Source of the DNA: Sycon ciliatum
Lineage: Eukaryota; Porifera; Calcarea; Leucosolenida; Sycettidae
Direction: 5' to 3'
DNA length: 64,000 nucleotides
Assembly: GCF_964019385.1 (NCBI RefSeq)
Contig: NC_088655.1
Span: 3,525,661-3,589,660, forward strand
A model generated the notes under the pieces. The model did not search any database. It worked only from the letters and a program-made list of their open reading frames with translations, and was not told the DNA's origin. The position numbers were made by a program, and so were the translations under genes. Below are positions 1 through 11,555 of the stretch, one piece after another. Each line of letters opens with the position of its first letter. Position 1 is the stretch's first letter.

Positions 1-522
1 GTGCCGTTACTCTTGTTTTGAGTCCCTTTTCATCAGCTTGCATCTCTGCCGGTGCATGCGCAGCATCATACAGTTTGTCTTCTGCGATTTCAACCCGCAG
101 TCTCTGCATGTATCAAGCTACACAGTAGAGCATAGTGGACTTAGTAAAAAAACATAAATATAAAAATAATTATAATTATAAAAGTAGAGAATACTGACAA
201 GCTACACAGGAGAGAAAACTGGAGATGGGCAACCTGACTGATTGTTGCATTGAAAGTGGGGAAATTCCAAACACAGCCGCTTTTTCTTTCTGTACTGTGT
301 GGACAGCTCTCTGCGTTTATGGGGACCACTCTTTGGGCTGTGGTCGTACCCTACAATGTTACATGTTGCTTTTATCGAGCAATCGCAGGTCTTGCATGCC
401 ACCTAGCTGCAAGTCCTTGCAGCCTTTGAAGCTCATGCACAAGACTATGCGACGGTGGCCGCGGATGATAGGCAGTGCTGCCAAACCGTCCGATTTTTCG
501 GACAGTGTCCGATTTTCGAAGG
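1..522. other. unassigned flank
   Basis: No gene, RNA or repeat boundary is recognised here. The short open frames lack any family resemblance. The stretch ends at the insertion point of the LTR element, whose 5-bp target copy (GAAGG) occupies the last five bases. Confidence 0.5.
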
Positions 523-1155
523 TGTTGCGGCCCTGTGGCCATGGTAGACAAGACTTCCTTCGAACCATTACTTGTTCTTGTTCTTTACAAAGTGGAATAA
601 AACTGAAACTCAAAGACTTCTGAAAGGCAAAGCGCGACACGCGTACATGTAGCCTCAAACAGAAAAGCTGCCAGCGCAAAAGGAAACACGCAGCCAAAAA
701 ATGCCTAGCTCTGGCGTACATCGTAGAGGTCACTGCGCATCCGGTGCACTGCGCCCCAAAGGTGCAGGCACGGCGCCCCAAGGAGTGACCACATCCATAA
801 ACTGCATCGCGTCATGCAGATAGAGCGATAGCGTACAAAGTACAAACAAAACAAAAGTAACTGATCATGAGAGAAGCGAAAATAAATAAATCGAAGAGAA
901 GAAGCGAGAGAGAAGAGAGAAGGAATTTAATTCTAGTTATTTAGAGTTGGACAGGTATTATCAAGGAGACATGCAGATACACAATAGAATCGACTCGACT
1001 GCATGTAGAGTAGCTGCCTCTAACTGCAGCAGAGTGGAGCACGCACGTACGTGATCAACTCGGGAATAGTGAAAGGTGAGAGAAACAAAATACAAATAAA
1101 TTCGAACGAGCAAATACAATAATAATTGTGAATTCATGTGCAAGTGTCTGTAACA
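523..1155 (-). repeat. LTR (3' LTR in element orientation)
   Basis: Matches 4,281-4,913 base for base as far as can be checked by eye. It starts TGTTGCGG and ends TGTAACA on the plus strand. Confidence 0.92.
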
Positions 1156-1208
1156 TTCTCCCCCCTGGTAACAGGGAACCGATGACCTGTTACAAGTCAC
1201 AAACAAAG

Positions 1209-4200
1209 TTAGCGCAGCACGTCCAGCTTGGCAAGCTTAACGACTGGGCGCCGGTACAGTCCAGACTTGGTGCGCACATCTGCCACCCGCACAACGCCAT
1301 CACTGCCCGGGTGCACAGCCTCTAGTCGGCCCCGAGGCCACTGCCCTCGTGGCTGGTTGCTGTTGACGACCACCACGACATCACCTACAGCTAGTGACGT
1401 TGTCCCGTCCTGCTCGGTGAACATGAATGGTCCCAGGAACGGGGTCAAGCGCTGGACAGGTAGATTTCCCATTACAGGTGGCTTGGGATTGGCTCGTTGG
1501 TTCTTGCAGTATTGACACTCAGACCATGCTCGCTTCACAGCTGCTCGACCTGCCGTCACCCAGTACTGCTGGCGAAGCTCATTCAATGCCCTCTCGTGTC
1601 CATGATGGCCAGAACGCAGATGGTATTCATGGACTAGGAGCTGTGTGTACCTATGCTTTGGACACAGGATAGCTGGATGTTTCGCACTGTACGCCATTTC
1701 CGCCGTCGCATGTGTGAGGCGACCCTGAACCCGCAGGATCCCGTCCTCATCAATGGCTAGTGCTAGCTGTCGTAGACGACTGCTGGTGCTGACAGGCTGG
1801 CCATCGCTCAACAAAGCCACTTCTTCGGCAAAACACTCTGCCTGCACGGATTTCATCCAGAGCTGCTCGGCCGCATCCATTTCCTTGGCTGAGATGGCTG
1901 CGGTTGATTCGACAGTTTGGCCGCGAACTCTGGCCCGTGTGTTTGCGATGAACCTGGCAACATACGCGGTTGTGCAGATGAGACGTTTCCATGACGAGAA
2001 TCGGTTGACGTCAGGCAGCGCTTCGGCAATTTGCTGGGGCCTTGGCGGAGATGTTGTCGCCGCAACGAACTCCTTCTTCACTTCGGTCGTGTCGATGCAC
2101 TCATCCGACGTTGGCTGCGAGATGTGGTAGATCGCCTCCGGTTCGAGTTGATCTTGGTGAGTCCGGGCTCCGATGCGACCGTGCACTACCCAACCAAGAA
2201 GGGTTCTCGTCAGCATAGGTGCATTTGGCGGGCCTTCGACGACTTCACGTGCCACTGTGAGGTGTCCATTGTCTTGCCCAATGAGCATCCTCGGTTGTAC
2301 TGCTGGGTACGACGCCACTCTGGAGTCATCTAAATGAGGCCATCGATTCGCCAGCCCTCTGCCATCTATTGACTGCGAATGCAACTTGAGGTCCTTGGCT
2401 GTTCTCACATCATCCAGTTGATGCTGGGTGCCATCGCTGCCATTGACCAATACAGAGACTCTGCATGACGAGTTGTCCGTGTGCGTCGTCGAATTCGTCC
2501 ATGCCATATGCAGGGGATCCGACTGTCCAACAGCACCTATGTCATCCGCTAAGGCCTTGTCCATTAGCGTGACAGTTGAGGCTTCGTCCAGCAGAGCAAG
2601 TGTCTCCACACAGCCCTTTGGGCCACTAACCGTCACTGGCAACACTCTCAGCAACACTCGGGTTGTACCCGGAATACCAGTGTGCCCACAAGTGTCGACT
2701 GGCTTCTCTGCGGCCTTGCCCTTGTGCAGGAGCACGTGATGGTGGTACTTGCAGTCAGGCTCACTGCACTGCTTCCTGCTGCCACACTCCCTGGTAGCGT
2801 GTCCACTGGCCAGGCAAGAAAAGCAAAGACGATGACGTTTTACCAGCTCAAAACGGGCTTTCTGGCCAAGCTTCGTGAATGTTGAACACTTACTGAGGGC
2901 ATGCTGCACTTGTTTGCAGCAAAGGCAGGCTGACTGAGTTTTACTGGTTGCACTTGCTGGTGCCGTCGCTGCTGCTGTGCTGTGTACTGTCGAAACTTCC
3001 TGGTGACTGTACACCCGCTGCGTCTTGTCGGTTCGGGTACCCGGCAGATCCACGACGCGCACAGCTGCTTCAGCCTTGTCCGCCAGCCACAAAGAAAACA
3101 CTCGCAAGCTGATGTCATGGCTACCCTGACGCACAAGTACTTCTCCCCACTGCAGTCGCAGGGATGTTGGCAACCTACCAACAAGCTCTTGACGTAGCTG
3201 AGGGTTATACATGTGACCTTCACTTCGAAGGTGTTCCATGGTAGTAACTAGAGTCGTCACAGCAGTGGACAGGTTGATAAGACTATCAAAGTCTCCTGGC
3301 TTGACCTGTCCAATGGCCTTGGCTTTCCCGATCATGGCAGCAATCACAGCATCCGGTCGACCAAACCGGCTTTCCAGGACCTGGAGTACCGTCGGCAGGT
3401 TCTCCGGCACGGTGAGCATCGCTCCGACGGCAGCCTTGGCTGGGCCTTTTAGGCAACGTTGCAGACGAATTACATTCTCCGATGGCGAAAACCCACACTC
3501 GTCTGACGTCCTCTGGTAGGTAGAGGCAAATATGGGCCACTCCTCCGAGTCGCCAGAGAATGCCGGCAAGTCACGACCAACCGTCTGTCGGATCAGAAAC
3601 TTCTGCATGCCGTTTGCTGCTTGCGCTGGGTGCAGGCCTCCAGCCTCAGGACTCTCCTGAGCTGGCTTTGTTGCTGTTGTCCCTGCCGCAAGTGTGGCGT
3701 GTGCAGTGCCGGGTTTCTGGGTCTCTACCCAATGCCTAGTAGCGGTCAAGGCGGACTTTCCCGGAAGTTTACACACTGTTTCTAATCGGGGCTGAGATGA
3801 GCTTACTTCTACTTTATTCTCCTGGCCAGAGCTGATCAACGACGCTGCTGATCGGGTAGTCGACGATGCCAACAACGGCCTCAAATGCTGAGTCGGCGCA
3901 CTGGATGCAGGACGAGACGATCGTCGCGAACGAGAGGACGAGGTGTTCTCGATTTGGGCATGGCGCGCCTCCAACTCCAATTCAAGCAAACGCCTCTGCC
4001 TGTCCAGTCGTTCTTGCGCATCCGCCTCCTCAATTGCCATCAAACGTCGTGCCATCTCCAAATTGGCCTCCGCTTTTTGCCGTTTAACGGAGGAGGACGA
4101 TCTCATCGATGAGGCGAGTGAGGCAGGGGATGCTGGCAACTCCAGCTCAGCAGCCTGCTCGGCGACATCGGCCATATCCGTTTCGCCCTTACCTCTACGA

Positions 4201-4214
4201 TTTCGCAGCAACAT
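1209..4214 (-). CDS. BEL/Pao polyprotein, reduced
   Basis: One frame of 1,001 codons. Recognisable parts, in order: a charged coiled-coil N-terminus; a Pao-type Gag region (DUF1759-like, around FSGDSEEWPIF); a Cys/His zinc-knuckle region (CFSCLASGHATREC); a Pao-type aspartic peptidase region (DUF1758-like); an integrase zinc-binding region with HH and CxxC (around SGHHGHERALNEL); and a C-terminal DUF5641-like domain. These parts identify BEL/Pao rather than Gypsy or Copia. The protein is shorter than a full family polyprotein, so the copy is judged broken. Confidence 0.85.
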   Translation of the reverse strand: MLLRNRRGKGETDMADVAEQAAELELPASPASLASSMRSSSSVKRQKAEANLEMARRLMAIEEADAQERLDRQRRLLELELEARHAQIENTSSSRSRRSSRPASSAPTQHLRPLLASSTTRSAASLISSGQENKVEVSSSQPRLETVCKLPGKSALTATRHWVETQKPGTAHATLAAGTTATKPAQESPEAGGLHPAQAANGMQKFLIRQTVGRDLPAFSGDSEEWPIFASTYQRTSDECGFSPSENVIRLQRCLKGPAKAAVGAMLTVPENLPTVLQVLESRFGRPDAVIAAMIGKAKAIGQVKPGDFDSLINLSTAVTTLVTTMEHLRSEGHMYNPQLRQELVGRLPTSLRLQWGEVLVRQGSHDISLRVFSLWLADKAEAAVRVVDLPGTRTDKTQRVYSHQEVSTVHSTAAATAPASATSKTQSACLCCKQVQHALSKCSTFTKLGQKARFELVKRHRLCFSCLASGHATRECGSRKQCSEPDCKYHHHVLLHKGKAAEKPVDTCGHTGIPGTTRVLLRVLPVTVSGPKGCVETLALLDEASTVTLMDKALADDIGAVGQSDPLHMAWTNSTTHTDNSSCRVSVLVNGSDGTQHQLDDVRTAKDLKLHSQSIDGRGLANRWPHLDDSRVASYPAVQPRMLIGQDNGHLTVAREVVEGPPNAPMLTRTLLGWVVHGRIGARTHQDQLEPEAIYHISQPTSDECIDTTEVKKEFVAATTSPPRPQQIAEALPDVNRFSSWKRLICTTAYVARFIANTRARVRGQTVESTAAISAKEMDAAEQLWMKSVQAECFAEEVALLSDGQPVSTSSRLRQLALAIDEDGILRVQGRLTHATAEMAYSAKHPAILCPKHRYTQLLVHEYHLRSGHHGHERALNELRQQYWVTAGRAAVKRAWSECQYCKNQRANPKPPVMGNLPVQRLTPFLGPFMFTEQDGTTSLAVGDVVVVVNSNQPRGQWPRGRLEAVHPGSDGVVRVADVRTKSGLYRRPVVKLAKLDVLR

Positions 4215-4280
4215 TGCTGTGTTTCTGTAATCTGAAGACTGTATATTTCTTTAGAACTGCTCATCCGGCTCGAAGGACCA

Positions 4281-4913
4281 TGTTGCGGCCCTGTGGCCAT
4301 GGTAGACAAGACTTCCTTCGAACCATTACTTGTTCTTGTTCTTTACAAAGTGGAATAAAACTGAAACTCAAAGACTTCTGAAAGGCAAAGCGCGACACGC
4401 GTACATGTAGCCTCAAACAGAAAAGCTGCCAGCGCAAAAGGAAACACGCAGCCAAAAAATGCCTAGCTCTGGCGTACATCGTAGAGGTCACTGCGCATCC
4501 GGTGCACTGCGCCCCAAAGGTGCAGGCACGGCGCCCCAAGGAGTGACCACATCCATAAACTGCATCGCGTCATGCAGATAGAGCGATAGCGTACAAAGTA
4601 CAAACAAAACAAAAGTAACTGATCATGAGAGAAGCGAAAATAAATAAATCGAAGAGAAGAAGCGAGAGAGAAGAGAGAAGGAATTTAATTCTAGTTATTT
4701 AGAGTTGGACAGGTATTATCAAGGAGACATGCAGATACACAATAGAATCGACTCGACTGCATGTAGAGTAGCTGCCTCTAACTGCAGCAGAGTGGAGCAC
4801 GCACGTACGTGATCAACTCGGGAATAGTGAAAGGTGAGAGAAACAAAATACAAATAAATTCGAACGAGCAAATACAATAATAATTGTGAATTCATGTGCA
4901 AGTGTCTGTAACA
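4281..4913 (-). repeat. LTR (5' LTR in element orientation)
   Basis: Partner of the repeat at 523-1,155. It is followed by the second copy of the GAAGG target duplication at 4,914-4,918. Confidence 0.92.
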
Positions 4914-5737
4914 GAAGGCTCTTCCGAAAACCGGTCCGAAAAGGGAAACGTCCGAAAAGCAGCCAAAATGTCGGAGATCATTACTTTCCTATGCAGAAGT
5001 CCTGTACTTTCACTTTTCAGCGCAACTGAAGGCAAAAATCACTGTACATTTGCATCTAAAAAGGCTAGCGCTTGGCTGTGGAAGTGCAAAGACGTAACAA
5101 TTTAGTTACATGCCTGGATCAGGCTGGATGGCATGCACACTATGTACACTGACAGTCTGTACAGAGTCAGTGTGCGACCACACTACGTCACTAGTCACTC
5201 ATCATTACAAAATTCATGACAACTCCGGGGTTACCATGGCAACGAAGCGAATTTTCATGGCGATATTTTGAATTCTCTGTAAAAAAATAATTGCCGAGGA
5301 GAAAAATTCGCACCATGTGGCCAGCGCTGCAGCCGGTGAAGGGTGTCCGATTTGGGGCGAAAATTATTTGGCAGCACTGGATAGGCGTCACATAATACCA
5401 AGAGTGCATTTTGTTTATGGACTCTTGATAATATACTCTGTCGTCTCATAGTCATACATTATTCGAAGTACAACGGTAACGTATCTGGCCTCTGCCCTCG
5501 CGCGAAGACCTCTCGTCTCGAGGTCTCGTGCTTGTGTGCTCGGCCATGCGTTGAATGGCCTCACTCAATCGTGCAATCATGATTGTGATAATTTTGTCAC
5601 ACAATCATCGGCAATGAAACCACCCCCCCCCCCCCCCCCTGCCTGTCGACCTCGTCCACGGTCCAGGCTGAGGCTCGCCTTGCTAGGCATTTTGTAGACT
5701 GTCTTCACAGCCATTTTAGCTCCCTCCTTATTGGACT
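4914..5737. other. unassigned intergenic DNA
   Basis: No gene is seen. The only notable structure is a poly-C run near 5,622-5,640. Confidence 0.5.
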
Positions 5738-5745
5738 GTTTTCAC

Positions 5746-5788
5746 CAGGGAGTAGTACAATACCTTTTTTGTACTACAATACTCCCTG
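5746..5788. repeat. micro-palindrome (CAGGGAGT hairpin), 43 bp
   Basis: Ends are CAGGGAGTAGTAC and its inverse, so the element folds into a near-complete hairpin. GTTTTCAC lies directly on both sides (5,738-5,745 and 5,789-5,796), an 8-bp target-site duplication. Short inverted ends of the CAGGG type with 8-bp duplications fit the hAT superfamily. Confidence 0.75.
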
Positions 5789-5916
5789 GTTTTCACAGCC
5801 ATTGTAGCTTCCTCCGTATAAGTCTGTTTTCACAGCCATTTCAGCTCATTTTCTCTCGGTACTAAGCTGTTGACCTTGCACTTGTGTTTATTTTGCCCGT
5901 ACAAGAGGCTTGGAAA

Positions 5917-5993
5917 TAGGGAGTAGTACAATAGGTATTGTATTGTACTACTCCCTGCTTGGAACCAGGGAGTAGTACAATACCTACTCCCTG
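5917..5993. repeat. two adjacent micro-palindromes sharing one target copy
   Basis: The first unit (5,917-5,957, 41 bp, first base changed to T) and the second (5,966-5,993, 28 bp, CAGGGAGT...ACTCCCTG) are separated by CTTGGAAC. The same 8 bases follow the second unit, and CTTGGAAA precedes the first. The arrangement reads as one insertion into the target copy of the other. Confidence 0.75.
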
Positions 5994-6001
5994 CTTGGAA
6001 C

Positions 6002-7104
6002 TCTAAAAAAAACCCACCTGAGAGTAACGGTTAACTGCCGTACAGACCAGAGGCAGAGTACAGACCGTACGGTACAGGTGGTTTGTACGAGCCTCCCTTG
6101 TTTGTCACGTCGATCGATTGACGAGATCACGGATATCCCGCGCTTGCACCTTTTTTGTCGATCTCCAGCTCTGCAGTCTGGTAGATCTACATGGTATGGT
6201 GACTGTTTGTGTTCATCATTTTCGATGTGAGATTGTTATCAATTTGTTGACGAAGAAAAGAAATTTCTGATATTTTGGTAAATTAATGGTGTCTTTGACG
6301 AATGTCTTCCACCGGAGAAGGTAGTCTAGACCACAAATCGGCGAATGCAGAGACGAATGGCAAGATCGAAGCACTTCGAAAGAAATCGGCGGGTAAGTGA
6401 TAATTTGTAACAATTTTCATTTTATAATCATCTCAAGAAATAGCTGAGCTTGATGGGATTTTCCTCAACCTTCTTTGAAACTTGGGTTGTGCTGTGGAGG
6501 CTCTTCTGGTTTAGCTTCCTGTCATGTACTGGTCACTCCGTCACACCGTCAATGTAGAACGGAGATTGCTTGGCACCTTGGGTATCCCTTCGGGGCACGA
6601 ACCGGTTAGCTTTCGTGGCACGTCCTTGTGACACACCTTTTGCGTATCCCGCCGAGGTGTACTTCTGTCGCCCCCCGGCCATGACCCATACAAGCTGTGG
6701 CTCTCATTCTTCGCTTCGTGGTTTCCATCCGAGATCATGATCCGTGATCTGTTCTGAGTTGCCTGCATGCTGTGAGCAGGTCACTTCTGGTGATAGAGGC
6801 TTTACGCCGTGAGCGTGGAAATCACAAAACATCACGCTGTTCATCGTACCCAAAGCATTTCAAAAATTATTAATAATTATTAATTGGTCTTGGTTGAGAA
6901 AGAGCAACTGTGACCAACGCGCGCGTCGTCACCCTGAACTGGGAGAACTTTGTTTGTTGTCTTCCGTTGTTGACTCTGTTCCTGTTTTTGCAAAACCGGA
7001 TGAGTCGTCTTGTAGGGACTCGTTCCTCGCGAGGTCAAGCGTATGACTGTCTATGGGCGTTAACTGGTCATCAGACCAAAAAAACAGTGTTATTTCATCA
7101 AGAG
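6002..7104. other. unassigned intergenic DNA
   Basis: No convincing gene. The open frames, including a 75-codon minus frame near 6,541-6,768, have no recognisable domain. Confidence 0.45.
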
Positions 7105-7485
7105 TAGGGGTGAAACAATTATACCGAATACTCGAATACTCGCGAGGTTATTTCAAAAATAATCGTACTCGGAATAAATCAGAGTACTCGTTCATAGATG
7201 GTACGGGTATATACCACAGAAATCTGCAGTTTCAGAGCAGCAGTCGGCAGATATAATTGTTGTGCAGAGTGTGTGGTGAACATTTGTTCACGAGTAGAGA
7301 GAGCCCAAATGACCCACCAACTAATATCCCTGAGAAACATGACTTCTACTCGGTTCAATCAGGGTTGTATCATGTGATTTTAAGGCCCTTGGTGTGCAAT
7401 TTTCAAGAGATGAAGGATACACGAATACTCGAATATTCGATCGTAGAAAATCAGAGTACTCGAACTCGGGATCTCAGTGCCAACT
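7105..7485 (+). mobile_element. hAT-type MITE, copy A
   Basis: Related along its length, in opposite orientation, to the copy at 22,637-23,024. It starts TAGGGGTGAAACAATT and carries ATTCGAATACTCG-type subterminal repeats. The right end has lost about ten terminal bases. ATCAAGAG on the left and TTCAAGAG on the right look like a decayed 8-bp target duplication. Confidence 0.75.
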
Positions 7486-7567
7486 TTCAAGAGTTATTGG
7501 TTGTGTAGTCAGGGGAATGCTCGTGTATACCAATAGACTCACATTATACCGTAAAGCACCGTTGATC

Positions 7568-7717
7568 CGCCCCCTCTCTAATTGCCGCCCCCTCTCTCTA
7601 ATTGCCGCCCCCTCTCTAATTGCCGCCCCCTCTCTAATTGCCGCCCCCTCTCTAATTGCCGCCCCTCTCTAATTGCCGCCCCCTCTCTAATTGCCGCCCC
7701 TCTCTAATTGCCGCCCC
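7568..7717. repeat. 17-bp minisatellite
   Basis: About eight tandem copies of CCGCCCCCTCTCTAATT with one- or two-base length variants. Only simple frames cross it. Confidence 0.9.
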
Positions 7718-8089
7718 CAGTCGATTTTCTGCCTGTGAAGCGTATGCAACGAAATACGATATTGAACCGACGCATGCACTGCTGTACACTATACCGGTAC
7801 ATGCCAGTGCGGGATAACAGTGTGCACAATCCAACACATTGAGTCTGATCTTCCACGTTGTTGTACATCGTAACGCACTTGACAGCCTTGATCAAATTCC
7901 CCTTAGATCCGGCTAAAAGAGGACCGGATAAGCGAGGTCTGACCGTAGTACATAATTGTAGTGTACATGTAACGTTATGCAATCCAACACTTGGTATAAA
8001 GGCGGCGGCGCACCATACATTGTGCAGACCTGTGTACACATTGTGCAGACCTGTGTACACATTGTGCGTGATTGTCTTACATACAACTG

Positions 8090-8372
8090 CAGTAAAACCT
8101 GTGACTAACGACCACCCGTTGGGGCCAGAGAAAGCCGTCTTTAGTGGCAGGTGGTCCTTAGTTAAGAGGTTTGCACCGCACAACCATGGGACCGTCCGTG
8201 CCTGGCGAAGTGGTCTGTAGCACCAGGCTGGTCGCTAGTCACGGTGGTCTTTAGTTACAGGTTTTACTGTAGCACCAGGCTGGCGCTAGTCACGGTGGTC
8301 TTTAGTTACAGGTTTTACTGTAGTACCAGGCTGGTGGCTAGTCACGGTGGTCTTTAGTTACAGGTTTTACTG
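8090..8372. mobile_element. pogo/mariner-like MITE with internal tandem triplication
   Basis: Starts CAGTAAAACCTGTGACTA and ends with the inverse (TAGTTACAGGTTTTACTG). The right part is repeated three times in about 52-bp units. It is related to the copy at 40,898-41,091. Just upstream, around 7,905-7,946, lies the right end of the other TA-flanked family seen whole at 39,663-39,854. Confidence 0.65.
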
Positions 8373-9430
8373 TGGTTTTCATTGGTCTGTCATAGCACCC
8401 GCGCGCGCCCGTGCTCATCGCATAATGTGTCGCCCACGAAAGGTTCAAAAGTGTTCCCAAATGGGGACTGCGTGCGGATTACTCCTTATGTGTCCGCACT
8501 TGTACATGTATGTAGGCTGTTATCTATCGATTTGTTTTGGCCCAAGTTTGGGCCTGGTCGCACATGCACCTGGGAGATACGGAATTGCTGGTGGAGAATA
8601 CCATTGCAATTGACGGAAAGTCGAACTGCCGCTTCAGCGGAAACTCAAATCCGCAACCTACAAACCTAGGAGACCGGGTACCCGAGTACCCTTGCTTCTG
8701 CGGTTCCTGTTCCTGTTCATACGTTCTGCTGCATATGGTTGGACTCACCAAGAACAATTTGTATGTGTGCAATATACATGTATGTATGCCATACAACGCA
8801 TGGACGATATTTTCCTTGTCCACGTGAGTTTAGTGCACAGTATGCACCACGGTCCACTTTGCTCTCGTAGCCCGCTACACGTACTGTACAAGCAGACATT
8901 TTCGGTGGTGTTATATTTTGGTACTTCGGTGCTGACAATTTTTACCTAAAATAAAACGCAATGAAAATTTCGGTACCGGTAAACTTATTATTAGTATTAT
9001 TATTATGATACGCATTCCCACGGCAGCGTCAACCAAGCGGTTATGCTTGATCCACAGGTTCGCTTATGCTGGACATTGAAACAGAGCAGATGTAGATATC
9101 TCCTAGAGAATGGGGCTCTACCGGTACACTTACCTGAGAAAAAGGGTTTGGCAAATACTACAATGTATACTGGTAGATTACTTGTAGGCCTAATGTATAC
9201 CCAGTGGACTTGGGCACTAGAATCCAGTCTTTACAAGTACAGTGAATCTCGGCCTGCATAATGTACTTCAAAGTAGTAATTGAGCAGTAGGCAAGCATAA
9301 GAAAAAAAAGAATAGGCATTCATTAGTTTGAGTGAAGGGTGCAACCGGAAAAAGAAAGAAAAGGCGAGCATGAATGATTACGAAAAATACACTGTCACTC
9401 ACTGGCTGTCTTTATACATAAATCAAATTA
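8373..9430. other. unassigned intergenic DNA
   Basis: No gene or repeat boundary recognised; open frames are short and overlapping. Confidence 0.45.
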
Positions 9431-9727
9431 TTTTACAGCACTGACTCACAAGCTGGGCTGTATCCAGTGTACGTGTGTGTGTCAGTGACTGTATGTATGT
9501 GTATGCATACAGCACGGGCACTGTCAGTGTGAGGTATTCCTGCAATCCTGGTGGAGCTAGCTTTGTGCAATCACTGGCAATGGCATCAGCAGATTACAGG
9601 AGCGGAACCCACGACATTAATCATTCACACTGACACTGACAGTGCTGAATACAGCATACAGTCACTGACACCCACCCACACACATATACACTGGATACAG
9701 CCCAGCTTGTGAGTCAGTGCTGTAAAA
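9431..9727. mobile_element. MITE with about 60-bp inverted ends
   Basis: TTTTACAGCACTGACTCAC at the left is mirrored by GTGAGTCAGTGCTGTAAAA at the right. The match continues inward through CTGGGCTGTATCCAGTGTA and a TCAGTGACTGTATG block. No protein is encoded. Superfamily not assigned. Confidence 0.7.
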
Positions 9728-10540
9728 CGAGAGAGCTTTGAAGCTCAGGGCCCTGCGCTATGCTTGTTGCCTAGCTCATCGTGCATGTTGTTAGAACTGA
9801 TGAAAATGCTTTTTCCTTTGATTAGCTACATCATTGTATTGCAAAAACGTTTCAATGAGATACTGAAGTAACGCCTTCTGCATAGCTGACCCTGCCGATC
9901 ACGGGCGTTCTGAAGTGGACGGGATGTCTGTCCTGACGTTTCCTGGGACCGGCGCTGACTCTGCCGATCACGGGCGTTCTTCTTCTTATCATTACTATAC
10001 TGACGGCAACTAACATCCATTCTGATTGCATTTACTCGTCTCCCTACTTCGTATTTCTTTCCAGAAAATCTCCCCATACAGCAGGGAGTCGTTTACATAT
10101 TATGACTCCCTGCTATACATCTACATGACTGTATATACGTTATAATTATTATGGTATCGGCGTACATGCGATTCCCGGGCTGGTCGACAGGCGGCCCAGC
10201 CAGCCTGCTAGTGGGATCTCGGCCTCGCACACAAATCCACACAAAATGTTACTGCACTGAATGCATTCCCCCGATACACTTCGCATATATACTCATTCCC
10301 TTCATGGTACCGTACTCTTGATGGTACGGGACAGGTACAGGATAGCGCCAGACATGTCGATGGCACAAACAAACAAAAATATTGTGGCCAGCTGTCTTTG
10401 CTGGTACGGTACAGTACAGGACAGATACGGGATAGCGCCAGGCGTGACACAAACAAACAAACACACAAACAAACACCAAATTAAAGCTGTGTGGACCCTG
10501 GCTAGCGCCAGACGTTACTGAAGTAACGTCTTCTGCATAG
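9727..10540. repeat. composite repeat, locus 1
   Basis: Blocks in order: A, GAGAGCTTTGAAGCTC to TTTCAATGAGATAC; B, about 1.5 units of a 59-bp tandem repeat with GACGGGATGTCTGTCC and GCCGATCACGGGCGTTC; C, a CAGGGAGT micro-palindrome; D, GGGACAGRTACRGGATAGC with a CAAACAAAC tract. The same order recurs at 26,770-28,370. TGAAGTAACG...CTTCTGCATAGCT occurs near both ends of B-D. This suggests one larger non-autonomous element. Confidence 0.6.
10082..10112. repeat. micro-palindrome, 31 bp
   Basis: CAGGGAGTCGT...ATGACTCCCTG hairpin. Flanks CCATACAG and CTATACAT agree at six of eight positions, a worn target duplication. Confidence 0.6.
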
Positions 10541-11130
10541 CTACGGGAATAATTTAATTCATGTATAAAGACAGCGAGTGAATGACAGTGTATTTTTAAA
10601 AGCCATGCAGGCTGACTGACTTCAAGTTGAAGTCTTTAGTTTGGACTGACTGACAGGTGCAGAAAGGCCATCATTCAGGCTGCACTACACTGGCTCCTTT
10701 CTTGATGACAGCTGGCTCTAGTTTTGGCAGCTGATGGCACAAACTATTTTTGCTTTGAAGTGCTGCGCTGAGCATCTACCACTAGCACTGTAGCTCCACG
10801 TGGCATTAGCACATTCTTCAGAAGAAAACTCTTGTCAGAAGTATTACACAACTTCTGTCACAACTCTTCTCCCAAAACTAGTGGCTCTCACCCTAGAAAT
10901 ACAAGTGTGTGTGTGGGGGGGGGGGGGGCATTTTTCTTCTTTCTTTTTTTTAGTAGTAAACTAACTAATTACTTCCTTGCTGCATAGCGCTGTGATCACA
11001 TGTACCGGTATACATGTATGCACACCTTACTATTACTAGTACTACTAGGGCCAGGGGTGATCCTGGCTAGAATGTAATGGAGCATGGAGAGTTGAGCACC
11101 CCACATGGTGTGTGTAGATCTACTGCACAA
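10541..11130. other. unassigned intergenic DNA
   Basis: No gene. It contains a poly-G run near 10,915-10,928. Confidence 0.45.
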
Positions 11131-11535
11131 CTACAGTCCATTCACTGATTCAGAAAAAGATGATAATATTATCCTAGCTTTTGGCCATAAACGGGTCAAA
11201 TTTGAGTTTTCGTCACAATTCTTTTGGCAATCCCCATGGAATGCTCTTCCAATTGTGTTTTTGAAGTCCATTTCTCCAAAGAGCAAGCCATAACAAGAAT
11301 AGGATTTCGGCCAGGTTTTGCCCCCGAAGCACTGAATTGGGGAAAAACCATGAAAATCCAGGCCGTGCACTCCACTTGCATAACAGTACATTTGCGGTTC
11401 GAACCCCAGTTGAGGCACCTTTTTTGGCCCCTTTTTCAAGTTTCGAATCTCGCGGCACTGCACAGTGTACCACAAAATCGCCAAACCCAGGAGCTCTCCA
11501 GAGCCAGCGGTCATCTTTTTCTGAATGGACTGTAG
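11131..11535. mobile_element. MITE with CTACAGTCCATTCA ends
   Basis: The left end CTACAGTCCATTCA...GAAAAAGATGA is mirrored at the right end (TCATCTTTTTCTGAATGGACTGTAG). No coding capacity. Superfamily not assigned. Confidence 0.6.
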
Positions 11536-11555
11536 TGTTTATAATAGTAGTTGTT

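Larger units (their letters stand above)
523..4913 (-). mobile_element. BEL/Pao LTR retrotransposon, young but reduced copy
   Basis: Two direct 633-bp repeats (523-1,155 and 4,281-4,913) bound an internal region with one long minus-strand frame. The LTRs begin TG and end CA and look identical by eye, and GAAGG is duplicated on both sides; a 5-bp duplication fits BEL/Pao. In element orientation the stretch just inside the right-hand LTR is complementary to the 3' end of a tRNA-Tyr (primer site), and a purine tract lies just before the other LTR. Identical LTRs mean a very recent insertion. The coding part is short for the family, so this is a broken, probably non-autonomous copy. Confidence 0.9.
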
